From NCBI GenBank assembly GCA_034433305.1, contig DAOUAM010000087.1:1-64000 (forward strand): a stretch of DNA of 64,000 nucleotides, written 5' to 3'. This document shows positions 33,529 through 41,444 of the stretch, in pieces. Origin of the DNA: DAOUAM01 sp034433305 (GTDB lineage Bacteria > Chloroflexota > Dehalococcoidia > Lucifugimonadales > DAOUAM01). The notes below the pieces were generated by a model that did not search any database, was not told where the DNA came from, and saw nothing but the letters and a program-made list of their open reading frames with translations. The position numbers and the translations under genes were made by a program. Positions within the stretch are counted from its first letter, which is position 1. The number at the start of each line of letters is the position of its first letter.

Positions 33529-33984
33529 ATGTCACTCCAGGCAAAGCTCCAGGAGGACTTGAACAACGCGGTGCGCGCCGGCGACGAGTTGCGCAAGTCC
33601 GTGCTACGCTATCTGCGCTCGGAGATACGCTACCAGGAGATCGCCGAGCAGCGCACCCTGGACGACGACGGCGTGGTCAAGGTCCTGGGCCGCCTGGCGC
33701 AGCAGCGCCGCGACAGCATCGAGTCTTTCAAGCAGGCCAACCGCCCTGACCTGGCGGAGAAGGAGACGGCTGAGCTGGGCGTGATACTGGAGTACTTGCC
33801 CCAGCAGATGTCCCGCGAGGAGCTTATCGAGATTGTCCGGAAGGCCATCCAGGAGACGGGCGCCACTGGGACAAGGGACATGGGCAAGGTCATGGGCAAG
33901 GTGATGCCCCAGGTCCGTGGCCGGGCCGAGGGCCGGGCCGTGAGCGCTATCGTGTCTGAGTTGCTTGCCGGTACTGGAAGCTGA
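33529..33984 (+). CDS. GatB/YqeY domain-containing protein
   Basis: This 151-residue protein is the stand-alone form of the helical domain found at the C terminus of GatB. Typical segments are LRYLRSEIRYQEI near the start, LPQQMSREELIEIVRKAI, and a final GKVMGKVMPQVRGRAEGRAVSAIV. The domain binds tRNA in amidotransferases; the role of the free protein is not settled. The structured leader of purQ follows immediately. Confidence 0.9.
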   Translation: MSLQAKLQEDLNNAVRAGDELRKSVLRYLRSEIRYQEIAEQRTLDDDGVVKVLGRLAQQRRDSIESFKQANRPDLAEKETAELGVILEYLPQQMSREELIEIVRKAIQETGATGTRDMGKVMGKVMPQVRGRAEGRAVSAIVSELLAGTGS

Positions 33985-34018
33985 ACCCGTGCCACCGCTA
34001 TCATGTAATTGCCGGCAT

Positions 34019-34139
34019 CGTGCCAGGCGGAGGCACGCTGCTTTCTAGGACACCCGGCGGCCCCGGCCAGCGGTCTAATGTCTCGCACCGCCCGGCACCA
34101 GGTGTCATGAGTGCATCAGCCACGACAGGTGGCTTTTTT
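34019..34139 (+). promoter_or_regulatory. Structured leader ending in an intrinsic terminator upstream of purQ
   Basis: Three hairpins occupy the gap before purQ. CGTGCC/GGCACG is at 34019-34037. A long helix GACACC (34049-34054) / GGTGTC (34101-34106) has an inner CGGCGG pairing with CCGCC-C-G. The terminator AGCCAC/GTGGCT (34118-34123, 34129-34134) is followed by T6 ending at 34139. Coding for purQ begins 14 bases later, so a read-through decision is implied. The layout resembles a riboswitch or attenuator, but I could not match the ZTP (pfl), purine or THF consensus by eye. Confidence 0.5.
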
Positions 34140-34152
34140 CATGGTGAAGAGC

Positions 34153-34869
34153 ATGAGATTTGGCGTTATCGTGTTCCCTGGCACCTGGAGCGACGTGGAC
34201 TGCTTTCACGTCCTGAAAGACGTGCTCCAGCAGCCAGTGGAGTATGTGTGGCACAAGGACACAGACCTGTCCCGATTTGACTGCGTCATACTCCCCGGCG
34301 GGTTCTCCTACGGTGATTACCTGCGTCCGGGCGCCATTGCCCGCTTCTCGCCCGTGATGCGTGCCGTGGAGGAGTCCGCCGAGCAGGGCAAGCTGGTGCT
34401 GGGCATCTGCAACGGCTTCCAGATACTCTGCGAGGCGGGGCTTCTGCCTGGCGTGCTGCGGCCCAACGCCCACCTTCAGTTCCGGTGCCAGTGGGTAAAC
34501 CTTCGGGTGGAGAACGCCAGCACGCCCTTCACCAACCGGTGCCGCGCCGGCCAGGTGCTGCGCGTACCCATTTCCCACGGCGAGGGCAACTACTTCGCCG
34601 ACGAGGCGGTGCTGGACGACCTGGAAGCGCGCGGCCAGGTGGTCTTCCGCTACTGCACGCCCACCGGGGAGATAACCCCTGAAGCCAACCCCAATGGCGC
34701 GCTGCGCAACATAGCCGGCATCACCAATGCCAGGGGCAACGTCCTCGGCATGATGCCGCACCCGGAGCGCTGCTGTGAACCACTGCTGGGCGGCACTGAC
34801 GGCGCGGCCATCTTCAGGTCCATTGTCCAGGCGGCGCTGCCAGACACGCTGGCAACACCCAGGAGGTAG
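34153..34869 (+). CDS. purQ: Phosphoribosylformylglycinamidine synthase subunit PurQ
   Basis: This 238-residue class I glutamine amidotransferase has nucleophile Cys86 in LGICNGFQ and the His203/Glu205 partners in MMPHPER. It supplies ammonia from glutamine to PurL for conversion of FGAR to FGAM. The start MRFGVIVFPG at 34153 matches the family; ATG at 34141 is an alternative. The second loop reads GTWSDVDC rather than the common GSNCDRD. PurL is encoded 922 bases downstream, after two EamA genes. No PurS gene is present in this cluster. Confidence 0.93.
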   Translation: MRFGVIVFPGTWSDVDCFHVLKDVLQQPVEYVWHKDTDLSRFDCVILPGGFSYGDYLRPGAIARFSPVMRAVEESAEQGKLVLGICNGFQILCEAGLLPGVLRPNAHLQFRCQWVNLRVENASTPFTNRCRAGQVLRVPISHGEGNYFADEAVLDDLEARGQVVFRYCTPTGEITPEANPNGALRNIAGITNARGNVLGMMPHPERCCEPLLGGTDGAAIFRSIVQAALPDTLATPRR

Positions 34870-34876
34870 CCACGGG

Positions 34877-35299
34877 ATGCTGGGTATAACCCTGGGTCTC
34901 CTGGCAGCCTTGGGGTTCGGCGCCAGCGCTATCTTCGTGCGCCTGGGCCTGGAACACATGCGCGCCACCACTGGCACCCTGGTGTCGCTGGTGGTGGGGA
35001 CCGTTGTCACGCTGGCCCTGGCCCTTGTCTTCTCATGGGACGAGGTCTTCGCCCTGAGCAGCGTCGCCCTCCTGTGGCTGCTGCTGGCCGGCGTCATCAA
35101 CTTCCCGCTGGGCCGCCTGCTCAACTTCACCGGCGTCCACCTGGCGGGTGTCTCGCGCTCCACTACCCTTGTAGGCGCTTCGCCCCTCTTCGCCACTATC
35201 ACCGCCGTAACCCTGGGCGGCGAGACGGTGACCCTGCCGGTGCTGCTGGGCACCCTGGCCATAATCGGGGGCCTAGCCCTGATAGTGAGTCAGCGATGA
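34877..35299 (+). CDS. Half-size EamA/DMT transporter, first subunit
   Basis: This 140-residue protein is a single EamA repeat of about four to five spans, beginning LGLLAALGFGASAIFVRLGLEHM and ending in an IIGGLALIV span. Most EamA exporters are about 300 residues with two fused repeats. It starts 8 bases after purQ and its stop overlaps the next start (ATGA). The two halves probably form a heterodimer. The place between purQ and purL suggests export or import of a purine-related metabolite, which is inference. Confidence 0.8.
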   Translation: MLGITLGLLAALGFGASAIFVRLGLEHMRATTGTLVSLVVGTVVTLALALVFSWDEVFALSSVALLWLLLAGVINFPLGRLLNFTGVHLAGVSRSTTLVGASPLFATITAVTLGGETVTLPVLLGTLAIIGGLALIVSQR

Positions 35300-35763
35300 C
35301 CCTGATGACGGGCAGCATGCGGCAGAGGCTTATCCTGGGGTACCTGGCGTCCCTGGGAGCAGCCTTCTGCTATGGTGTCGTGGCCGTCATAGGCCGCAAG
35401 ATAGTGAGCGAGCATACCGTGCCGCTGGTAAGCTCGGCTTTCTCGCTGCTTTTCGGCACCGTCATCGTGGGCGCGCTGTTTTTCCGACACGCCGCCGCCG
35501 ACGCGGCCCGCGTCCCACGGAAGGGATGGATGATGGTTGGCCTGGCCGGCCTGGCCTCGGCCTGGGGCGTCGCCTCGTGGTTCATGGCCCTGGACTCCGC
35601 GCCGGTAGTCCTGGTGGCGCCGGTGGTGGGCACCAGCCCCCTCTTCTCAATCCTGCTGACCTACCTGTTCCTGCAACGCCTGGAGCGGGTGACGTGGCGC
35701 ACCGTCATCGGTGCTCTGCTGGTGGTGGGAGGAGTCGCCCTTGTCGCCGTGGGAGGCACCTAA
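35296..35763 (+). CDS. Half-size EamA/DMT transporter, second subunit
   Basis: This 155-residue protein is the second single-repeat EamA protein, with spans such as LILGYLASLGAAFCYGVVAVIGRKIV and the conserved end WRTVIGALLVVGGVALVAVG. It overlaps the preceding gene by 4 bases, so the two are made in step. If fused they would make a normal full-length DMT exporter; the join is a true stop/start, not a frameshift, because both have their own start and the overlap is the classic ATGA. Purine context as for its partner. Confidence 0.8.
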   Translation: MTLMTGSMRQRLILGYLASLGAAFCYGVVAVIGRKIVSEHTVPLVSSAFSLLFGTVIVGALFFRHAAADAARVPRKGWMMVGLAGLASAWGVASWFMALDSAPVVLVAPVVGTSPLFSILLTYLFLQRLERVTWRTVIGALLVVGGVALVAVGGT

Positions 35764-35790
35764 ACGACCTCAGGAGACACATCCCAAACT

Positions 35791-38013
35791 ATGCCTGTGA
35801 CCAAGCAAGTCCTGGATGAGCTGGCACTGTCGGAGAAGGAGTACGAGGCGGTAGTGGAGCGCCTGGGCCGCGAGCCTAACAACCTGGAGCTGGGCATGTT
35901 CGGCTCCCTGTGGAGCGAGCACTGCGGCTACAAGCACTCCAGGCCCCTGCTGCGTATGTTTGCCAGCGACAGCCCACGGCTGCTGGTGCGCCCCGGCGCG
36001 GAAAACGCCGGCGCCGTGGATATCGGCGACGGCCTGGCCATCGTCATGAAGATAGAGTCCCACAACCACCCTTCGGCCATCGAGCCATACCAGGGCGCTG
36101 CCACCGGAGTGGGCGGGATTGTGCGGGACATCTTCGCCATGGGCGCCAGGCCCATCGCCCTGCTGAACTCGCTGCGCTTCGGGCCGCTGTCCGAGCCGCG
36201 CAATCGTTACCTGTTCAATGGCGTGGTGGCGGGCATCTCCGGCTACGGCAACTGCATCGGCATACCGGACGTGGGCGGTGAGGTGTGCTTTGCCCCGTGC
36301 TACTCGGCCAACCCGCTGGTGAACGCCCTGTGCGTGGGCCTGGTGCGACACGGCGGGCTGGTGCGCGCCGCAGCGGCCCCCGGCAGCCTGCTGGTGCTGG
36401 TGGGCGCCGACACGGGGCGCGACGGCATCCATGGCGCCTCCGGCCTGGCCTCCCGCTCCTTCGAGGAGGAGCGCGAGCTACGGCCCACCGTGCAGGTGGC
36501 CAACCCCTTCCTGGAGAAGGTGCTCATCGAGGCGTGCCTGGAGGTGGCCCGGACAGACCACTTCGTGGGCATCCAGGACCTGGGCGCCGCCGGGCTGACC
36601 AGCGCCTGCGTCGAGGCCGCGGCCAGGGGCGGCTGCGGCGTGGAGATTGACGTCTCCCGCGTGCCGCGCCGGGACGCCGGAATGACCCCCTATGAGGTGA
36701 TGCTGTCCGAGTCCCAGGAGCGCATGCTCATCATGGTCAAGCCAGGCCGCGAGGCCCAGGTGAAGGCTATCTTCGACAAGTGGGACCTTCAGTCCACGGT
36801 CATCGGCAGGGTCACCAGCGACGGCATGGCGCGGGTCTTCGACGGTGGGAAGCTGGAGGCCGAGGTCCCGGTGCGCCTGCTCACCGAGCCGCCCCTGTAC
36901 CGCCTCCAGGGCATCAAGCCGCACTGGCTCTCGGAATTGCAGGCCTTCGACCTGGACAGGGTACCCGTGCCCCTGGACGCCGGGGCCACGCTGCTGCGCC
37001 TCCTGGCATCCCCCAACATCTGCAGCAAGGAGTGGGTGTACCGCCAGTACGACCACCAGGTCCAGACCAATACCGTGGTGGCACCCGGAGGCGACGCGGC
37101 GGTGTTGCGCATCAAGGCCACCGGCAAAGGCATTGCCCTGAGCACCGATGGCAACGGGCGCTACTGCTACCTGGACCCCTATGTCGGCGGGATGATCGCC
37201 GTGGCGGAGGCCTGCCGCAACGTCTCCTGCGCCGGCGCCGAGCCTGTCGCCCTCACCGATGGCCTCAACTTCGGCAATCCGGAGCGGCCAGAGGTGTACT
37301 ACCAGATGGAGGAGTGCATCCGGGGCATGGCTGAGGCCAGCAAGGCCCTGGGCGCGCCGGTGATCAGTGGCAACGTGAGCCTGTATAACGAGACCCACGG
37401 GCAGGCCATTTACCCCACGCCCATCGTCGGGGCGCTGGGCCTGCTGGAGAAGGTGGAGCGCCACGTCACCAGCGCCTTCAAGGGCGCAGGCGACCTGGTG
37501 GTGCTGCTGGGCGCCCCGGAGGTGAGAGGCGACGCCGCCACGCTGGCCGGCAGCGAGTACCTGGCCCTGGAGCACGGCCTGGTGGCCGGAAGGCCCTCGC
37601 TGGACCTGGCCCGCGAGGCGGCAGTGCAGCGGGCATGCCGCCGGGCCATCCGGGAAGGCGTGCTCAGGTCAGCCCACGACTGCTCCGATGGCGGCCTGGC
37701 CGTCGCCCTGGCCGAGTGCTGCATCGCCGGGCGGGTCGGCTTCACAGGGGATTTCGCCATAAGCGGGCGGTGGGACGCGGCGCTGTTCGGCGAGGCCCAG
37801 TCCCGTATAATAGTATCGCTGGCCCCGGACAGGCTGGCCGCCCTGGAGAGCACCTGCCGCCAGGAGGGCGTGCCATGGGTCCGCCTGGGCAGGACAGGCG
37901 GCAACGACCTGAGGCTGGGCAGCCTGCTGGCCCTGGGCCTCGACGCTCTGGATGAAGCCTGGCGCAACGGACTGGCCCGCGCACTGGTCAGCGCCGGTGG
38001 CGGTCATGCTTGA
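35791..38013 (+). CDS. purL: Phosphoribosylformylglycinamidine synthase subunit PurL
   Basis: This 740-residue small-type PurL shows the ATP/phosphate-binding IESHNHPSAIEPYQGAATGVGGIVRDI block, the LWSEHCGYKHS signature near the N terminus and two repeated AIRS-like halves. It makes FGAM from FGAR with ammonia from PurQ. Small PurL normally needs PurS as well, which is not encoded in the cluster. It is the last gene of the purQ-EamA-EamA-purL operon, 27 bases after the transporter gene. Confidence 0.95.
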   Translation: MPVTKQVLDELALSEKEYEAVVERLGREPNNLELGMFGSLWSEHCGYKHSRPLLRMFASDSPRLLVRPGAENAGAVDIGDGLAIVMKIESHNHPSAIEPYQGAATGVGGIVRDIFAMGARPIALLNSLRFGPLSEPRNRYLFNGVVAGISGYGNCIGIPDVGGEVCFAPCYSANPLVNALCVGLVRHGGLVRAAAAPGSLLVLVGADTGRDGIHGASGLASRSFEEERELRPTVQVANPFLEKVLIEACLEVARTDHFVGIQDLGAAGLTSACVEAAARGGCGVEIDVSRVPRRDAGMTPYEVMLSESQERMLIMVKPGREAQVKAIFDKWDLQSTVIGRVTSDGMARVFDGGKLEAEVPVRLLTEPPLYRLQGIKPHWLSELQAFDLDRVPVPLDAGATLLRLLASPNICSKEWVYRQYDHQVQTNTVVAPGGDAAVLRIKATGKGIALSTDGNGRYCYLDPYVGGMIAVAEACRNVSCAGAEPVALTDGLNFGNPERPEVYYQMEECIRGMAEASKALGAPVISGNVSLYNETHGQAIYPTPIVGALGLLEKVERHVTSAFKGAGDLVVLLGAPEVRGDAATLAGSEYLALEHGLVAGRPSLDLAREAAVQRACRRAIREGVLRSAHDCSDGGLAVALAECCIAGRVGFTGDFAISGRWDAALFGEAQSRIIVSLAPDRLAALESTCRQEGVPWVRLGRTGGNDLRLGSLLALGLDALDEAWRNGLARALVSAGGGHA

Positions 38014-38045
38014 CACCAGGACAGCATGATGCTAATGTACATTCA

Positions 38046-38074
38046 GTTAGCAGTCTGGCCGTTGGACTGCTAAC
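38046..38074 (+). terminator. Hairpin after purL
   Basis: A perfect 10-bp inverted repeat GTTAGCAGTC/GACTGCTAAC (38046-38055, 38065-38074, 9-base loop) lies 33 bases after purL and just before the FmdB gene. No U-run follows, so it may be a weak terminator or an mRNA processing site. A 10-bp palindrome AATGTACATT (38034-38043) precedes it. Confidence 0.45.
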
Positions 38075-38105
38075 CATTGCGACAGAGAACGGAGGGGATG
38101 TCGCC

Positions 38106-38405
38106 TTGCCAATCTACGACTACAAGTGCTCAACTTGCGGCCATAGCTTCGAGCTGAGGCAGAGCTTCGACTCCAAGCCAGAGGCTACATGCCCTGTGTG
38201 CCACAACGGGGCGGTGCGCCAGTTCCACCCGGTCCCCATAATGTTCAAGGGCAGCGGGTGGTACGTCAACGATTATGGCAAGCGCAGCAGCTTTTCTAGC
38301 TCCAGCCCTTCCACTGACTCCAGCAACCACAAGACCGAGAAGACCGAGGCCAAGGCTGAGCCCAGGAGCGAGGCCAAGAAGGAGACCGAGCCCACCAAGG
38401 CCTAG
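38106..38405 (+). CDS. FmdB-family zinc ribbon protein
   Basis: This 99-residue protein starts at TTG (38106) behind GGAGGGG and reads PIYDYKCSTCGHSFELRQSF...CPVCHNGAVRQF, the FmdB-type zinc ribbon with two CxxC pairs. A short GSGWYVNDY segment follows, then a disordered Ser- and Lys/Glu-rich tail. The family is thought to have a regulatory or RNA-related role. It sits close to dtd, 6 bases downstream. Confidence 0.85.
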   Translation: MPIYDYKCSTCGHSFELRQSFDSKPEATCPVCHNGAVRQFHPVPIMFKGSGWYVNDYGKRSSFSSSSPSTDSSNHKTEKTEAKAEPRSEAKKETEPTKA

Positions 38406-38411
38406 CAGTAG

Positions 38412-38876
38412 TTGCGTGCACTAGTCCAGCGCGTATCCGGGGCTTCTGTCACTGTTGACGGCGAGGTCATCGGCCAGATAGGCCGGGGCCTCGTCGTTTT
38501 GCTTGGCATCGCCACCTGGGACGGCGAGGACGAGGCGCGCTACATCGTGGACAAGACGGTCAACCTTCGAATCTTTCCTGATGAGGAAGGCAGGTTCAAC
38601 CGCTCGGCCCTAGACGCCGGTGCCGAGCTACTGGTTGTCAGCCAGTTCACCCTCTACGGTGACACCCGCAGGGGCCGGCGCCCCAGCTTCACCGACGCCG
38701 CGCCGCCAGAGCGCGCCCAGGAGCTTTTCCAGCGCACCGTGGAGCTTTTCAGGGAGTCCGGTCTGAAGGTGGAGACGGGCCGCTTCCAGGCCCACATGCT
38801 GGTTTCCATTCAGAACGACGGCCCGGTAACTATCATGCTGGACTCGGCGGACAGGGAGAGGCCCCGGCGAGGCTGA
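38412..38876 (+). CDS. dtd: D-aminoacyl-tRNA deacylase
   Basis: This 154-residue protein frees tRNA from mischarged D-amino acids. The SQFTLYGD motif and the late NDGPVTIML (the NxGPVT cross-subunit motif) are both intact. It begins MRALVQRVSGASVTVDG at a TTG codon, 6 bases after the FmdB stop, so the two are cotranscribed. Confidence 0.93.
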   Translation: MRALVQRVSGASVTVDGEVIGQIGRGLVVLLGIATWDGEDEARYIVDKTVNLRIFPDEEGRFNRSALDAGAELLVVSQFTLYGDTRRGRRPSFTDAAPPERAQELFQRTVELFRESGLKVETGRFQAHMLVSIQNDGPVTIMLDSADRERPRRG

Positions 38877-38900
38877 GTCGCCCGTCCGTCCCCGCGCTGG

Positions 38901-40211
38901 CTACCTGGGCGACCAGAAGGCCAGGAAGCCGTCGGCAATAGCCCTTGGAGGCGACAGGCCGCCGGCGTCCAGCACGAGGACTTGCGGCTCCTGCTGGGCG
39001 CCCCCTCGCAGCGACGCCGGCACCGTCCCACCCCACAGGTTGCCCGAGAACACCAGCCATCGGCTGTCAGGCGACCACAGCAGGTGAGAGTAGGCGTACT
39101 GGTCGAAGAACTGGAACATGGTGAACTGGTCGCCCGAAGGCACAAAGTCGGCCAGAGTCTTGCTTTCGCCCGTCGCGGCCTCCAGAACGCTCCAGCGCAG
39201 CACCACTTCCGGCAGCGCCTCTTCCAGCAGCGTGGCGTAGGCCAGCCTGGCGCCGTCTGGCGACCAGAAGAAGGCCAGGATGTTCCCCTTCACCGATGCG
39301 GCCTGGGCCGTGCCATCGGCGGAGAGCAGGACGATGTCAGGATAGACCAGTGCGCCCAGCTCCCGAGCGAAGAAGACGCGCTCCGAACCGGCGACGGCCA
39401 GGTATCTGCCGTCCCTGGACCACAGGAAGGCCGGCGACTGGGGCACCGTCCGCAGCGTCAGCCGGTCCCGTCCCCGAGTGTCGGCCAGGTCCAGCGTAGA
39501 CTGGCTCTCCTGGCCTGGGGATACGACGGTGATCCTGTCGCCCTGGGGCCGCCACGCTGGCACTCGGTAGCCCGCCGACTTGACCTCCAGCTCCTCCACG
39601 GAAGGGCCGGCGGTGGTGTCTACCAGGAAATGGTCGCGGTCCCTGTGCACCAGCAGGAAGCGTGAGTCCGGCGACCAGGTCATCCACAGCGGCCCGGAGT
39701 CCATTACAAGGCTGGCCCCGGCATCGTCCAGCAGGTCGTCAACGAAGAGGGTCAGGCCGCGGCTGGTGGTCACGATGAAGGCCAGCCGCTTGCCGTCGGG
39801 CGACCACATGGGATAGTGGACGACGCCGTCGGCCAGGAGGCCGAATATGCCTGGCTCGCTGATGTACAGCTCGCGGGTGTGGCCGCTGGCGGTGTTGTAG
39901 CTGTACAGTCCCACCCTGAAGGCCCCGTCATCGCTGCGGTCGACCCCGGAGTACACGAGCCGGACTCCATCGGGTGCCCAGGTGGGCCAGGTGAAGAAAG
40001 CCTCGCCAGCGGTAAGCTGCCTGTCGGCGGTGCCGTCGGACTGCACGGTATGGATGTGTCCCTGCAGGTCAACGTAGGCGATGCGCCCGACGCCTGGCCC
40101 AGTGGCCGGGGACTCTGAGAAGGCGCCCCCAAGCCGGCCAAGGATATCGCTGGCCGCCAGCAGGGACACCAGCGCCAGGGCGAAGACCAGCCACCTCATG
40201 CGGTCTAGCAT
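38901..40211 (-). CDS. TolB-like beta-propeller protein with N-terminal membrane anchor
   Basis: This 436-residue protein has one N-terminal hydrophobic segment (LVFALALVSLLAASDIL) and then repeated PD40/WD40-type blades. Typical repeats contain W(S/A)PDG or WSPDS: WAPDGVRLVYSG, WSPDGKRLAFI, WSPDSRFLLV, WSPDGARLAYA and WSPDSRWLVFSG. It is probably anchored with the propeller outside. The role is likely binding or scaffolding, and no enzyme motif is seen. It starts 42 bases after the nadC stop and may be cotranscribed with nadC. Confidence 0.8.
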   Translation of the reverse strand: MLDRMRWLVFALALVSLLAASDILGRLGGAFSESPATGPGVGRIAYVDLQGHIHTVQSDGTADRQLTAGEAFFTWPTWAPDGVRLVYSGVDRSDDGAFRVGLYSYNTASGHTRELYISEPGIFGLLADGVVHYPMWSPDGKRLAFIVTTSRGLTLFVDDLLDDAGASLVMDSGPLWMTWSPDSRFLLVHRDRDHFLVDTTAGPSVEELEVKSAGYRVPAWRPQGDRITVVSPGQESQSTLDLADTRGRDRLTLRTVPQSPAFLWSRDGRYLAVAGSERVFFARELGALVYPDIVLLSADGTAQAASVKGNILAFFWSPDGARLAYATLLEEALPEVVLRWSVLEAATGESKTLADFVPSGDQFTMFQFFDQYAYSHLLWSPDSRWLVFSGNLWGGTVPASLRGGAQQEPQVLVLDAGGLSPPRAIADGFLAFWSPR

Positions 40212-40253
40212 AGGCCCGCCATCACCTGTCCAGGTCCATGCCCGAACGCTGCC

Positions 40254-41117
40254 TCACGGCGCCGACACCGAGACCAGGTCCAGGCTGATGTCCAGCGCCC
40301 TGACCGAGTGGGTCAGCGCTCCCACGGAGATGAGGTCCACTCCTGTGGCGGCCACGGCCCGCACTGTCTCCAGGTTAATGCCGCCCGACGCCTCGGTGAT
40401 GGCGCGCCCCTTGGCCAGCTTCACCGCCTGGGCCATCTCCTCGATGGACATGTTGTCCAGCAGCAGTATCTCCGCCCCGGCCTCCAGCGCCTCCCTCACC
40501 TGGTCCAGGTCCTCCACCTCAACTTCAATCTTGATGGTATGGGAGGCGTTGGCGTAGGCCTTGCGGATGATGTCGCCCAGGCTCATCTCCTGCAGGCGCA
40601 GGGCCTGGATATGGTTGTCCTTGATGAGGATGCCATCGCCCAGATTGCGCCGATGGTTGTGGCCGCCTCCCACGCGGATGGCGTACTTCTCCAGGGTGCG
40701 CAGGCCCGGCGTGGTCTTGCGGGTGTCTATGATGCGGACGTTGTAGCCCTGCACGGCCCTGACGTACCTGCTGGTCTCGGTGGCGATGCCGCTGAGGCGC
40801 TGCAGGAAGTTCAGCGCCGTGCGCTCGCCCTTGAGGATGGAGGCCACCGGCCCCTCGACCTCGGCGATGCTGGCCCTGGGCTTCAGGGCCGCGCCGTCCC
40901 TGAGCAGCGCCGTGGTGCGCAGCGCCGGGTCCACGCGCCGGAAGACGGCCAGGGCCACGTCCACGCCGGCCAGCACGCCCTCGGCCTTGGAGAATATGAC
41001 AGCCTTGCCTGTAAGCTCATCGGGAATCAGCGCCTCGGTGGTGGGGTCGCCGATGCACAGGTCCTCGGTGATGGCCCGGTCAATCAGGCCCTCGATCTCG
41101 GGTGTAAGCTGAAGCAC
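40254..41117 (-). CDS. nadC: Nicotinate-nucleotide pyrophosphorylase (carboxylating)
   Basis: This 287-residue enzyme makes nicotinate mononucleotide from quinolinate and PRPP. The active-site DTRKTTPGLR loop, GGGHNHRRNLGDGILIKDNHI and late EASGGINLETV and SVGALTHSV blocks are all present. NadA, which makes quinolinate, is encoded 3 kb away on the same strand. No NadB is in the window, so L-aspartate oxidase or aspartate dehydrogenase must come from elsewhere. Confidence 0.95.
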   Translation of the reverse strand: MLQLTPEIEGLIDRAITEDLCIGDPTTEALIPDELTGKAVIFSKAEGVLAGVDVALAVFRRVDPALRTTALLRDGAALKPRASIAEVEGPVASILKGERTALNFLQRLSGIATETSRYVRAVQGYNVRIIDTRKTTPGLRTLEKYAIRVGGGHNHRRNLGDGILIKDNHIQALRLQEMSLGDIIRKAYANASHTIKIEVEVEDLDQVREALEAGAEILLLDNMSIEEMAQAVKLAKGRAITEASGGINLETVRAVAATGVDLISVGALTHSVRALDISLDLVSVSAP

Positions 41118-41444
41118 GGCCCTTCTCCCTCCAGAAGTAGCGGCCCGCCTGGCCTGCCTTACATTCTACCACGACGGATGGCGGGCCGAGGCTGGGGAGA
41201 GTTCAGGCGACTGTGCAGCGCACTGTCTGGCGGCGCAAAGGGTCTGGCAGAGCCTGCGACAGGCCAATCCAGAGAAGGCCAGGCCAGACTCGCTTAAAAT
41301 AGCGAAATATCACTTGACGAAGTTCGCCCCCCCCCCGTGTATGATAAAACTAAGCCGATGTTAGAGGGCTATATTCAGAATTGAAATTGATGACCCGGCT
41401 TTATCCATTACAGGCTCTATCATTGCTGCATAGGTTGGACCAAT
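41118..41444. other. Gap before the secreted-protein genes
   Basis: The first 150 bases look like ordinary GC-rich upstream DNA of nadC. From about 41290 the sequence becomes AT-rich and holds the C10-containing promoter (41314-41345) followed by a leader of about 100 bases without a clear hairpin. I see no gene here. Confidence 0.5.
41314..41345 (+). promoter_or_regulatory. Promoter with a C10 tract as spacer (candidate phase-variable promoter)
   Basis: TTGACG (41314-41319) and TATGAT (41340-41345) are good -35 and -10 elements. The 20-base spacer contains ten consecutive C (41327-41336). Loss of three C would give the optimal 17-base spacing. A homopolymer in this position is the hallmark of slipped-strand phase variation, as known for Neisseria opc and porA. 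The gene at 41445 lies about 100 bases downstream. Confidence 0.6.

Noticed and set aside
34019..34139. ZTP (pfl) riboswitch before purQ
   Set aside because: A CCGCCCGG stretch resembles part of the motif, but the paired 5' GGGTCGTGACTGGCG element is not found.
34877..35763. EamA pair as one frameshifted gene
   Set aside because: Each half has its own start and complete repeat, and the overlap is the regular ATGA coupling, so two genes are more likely.
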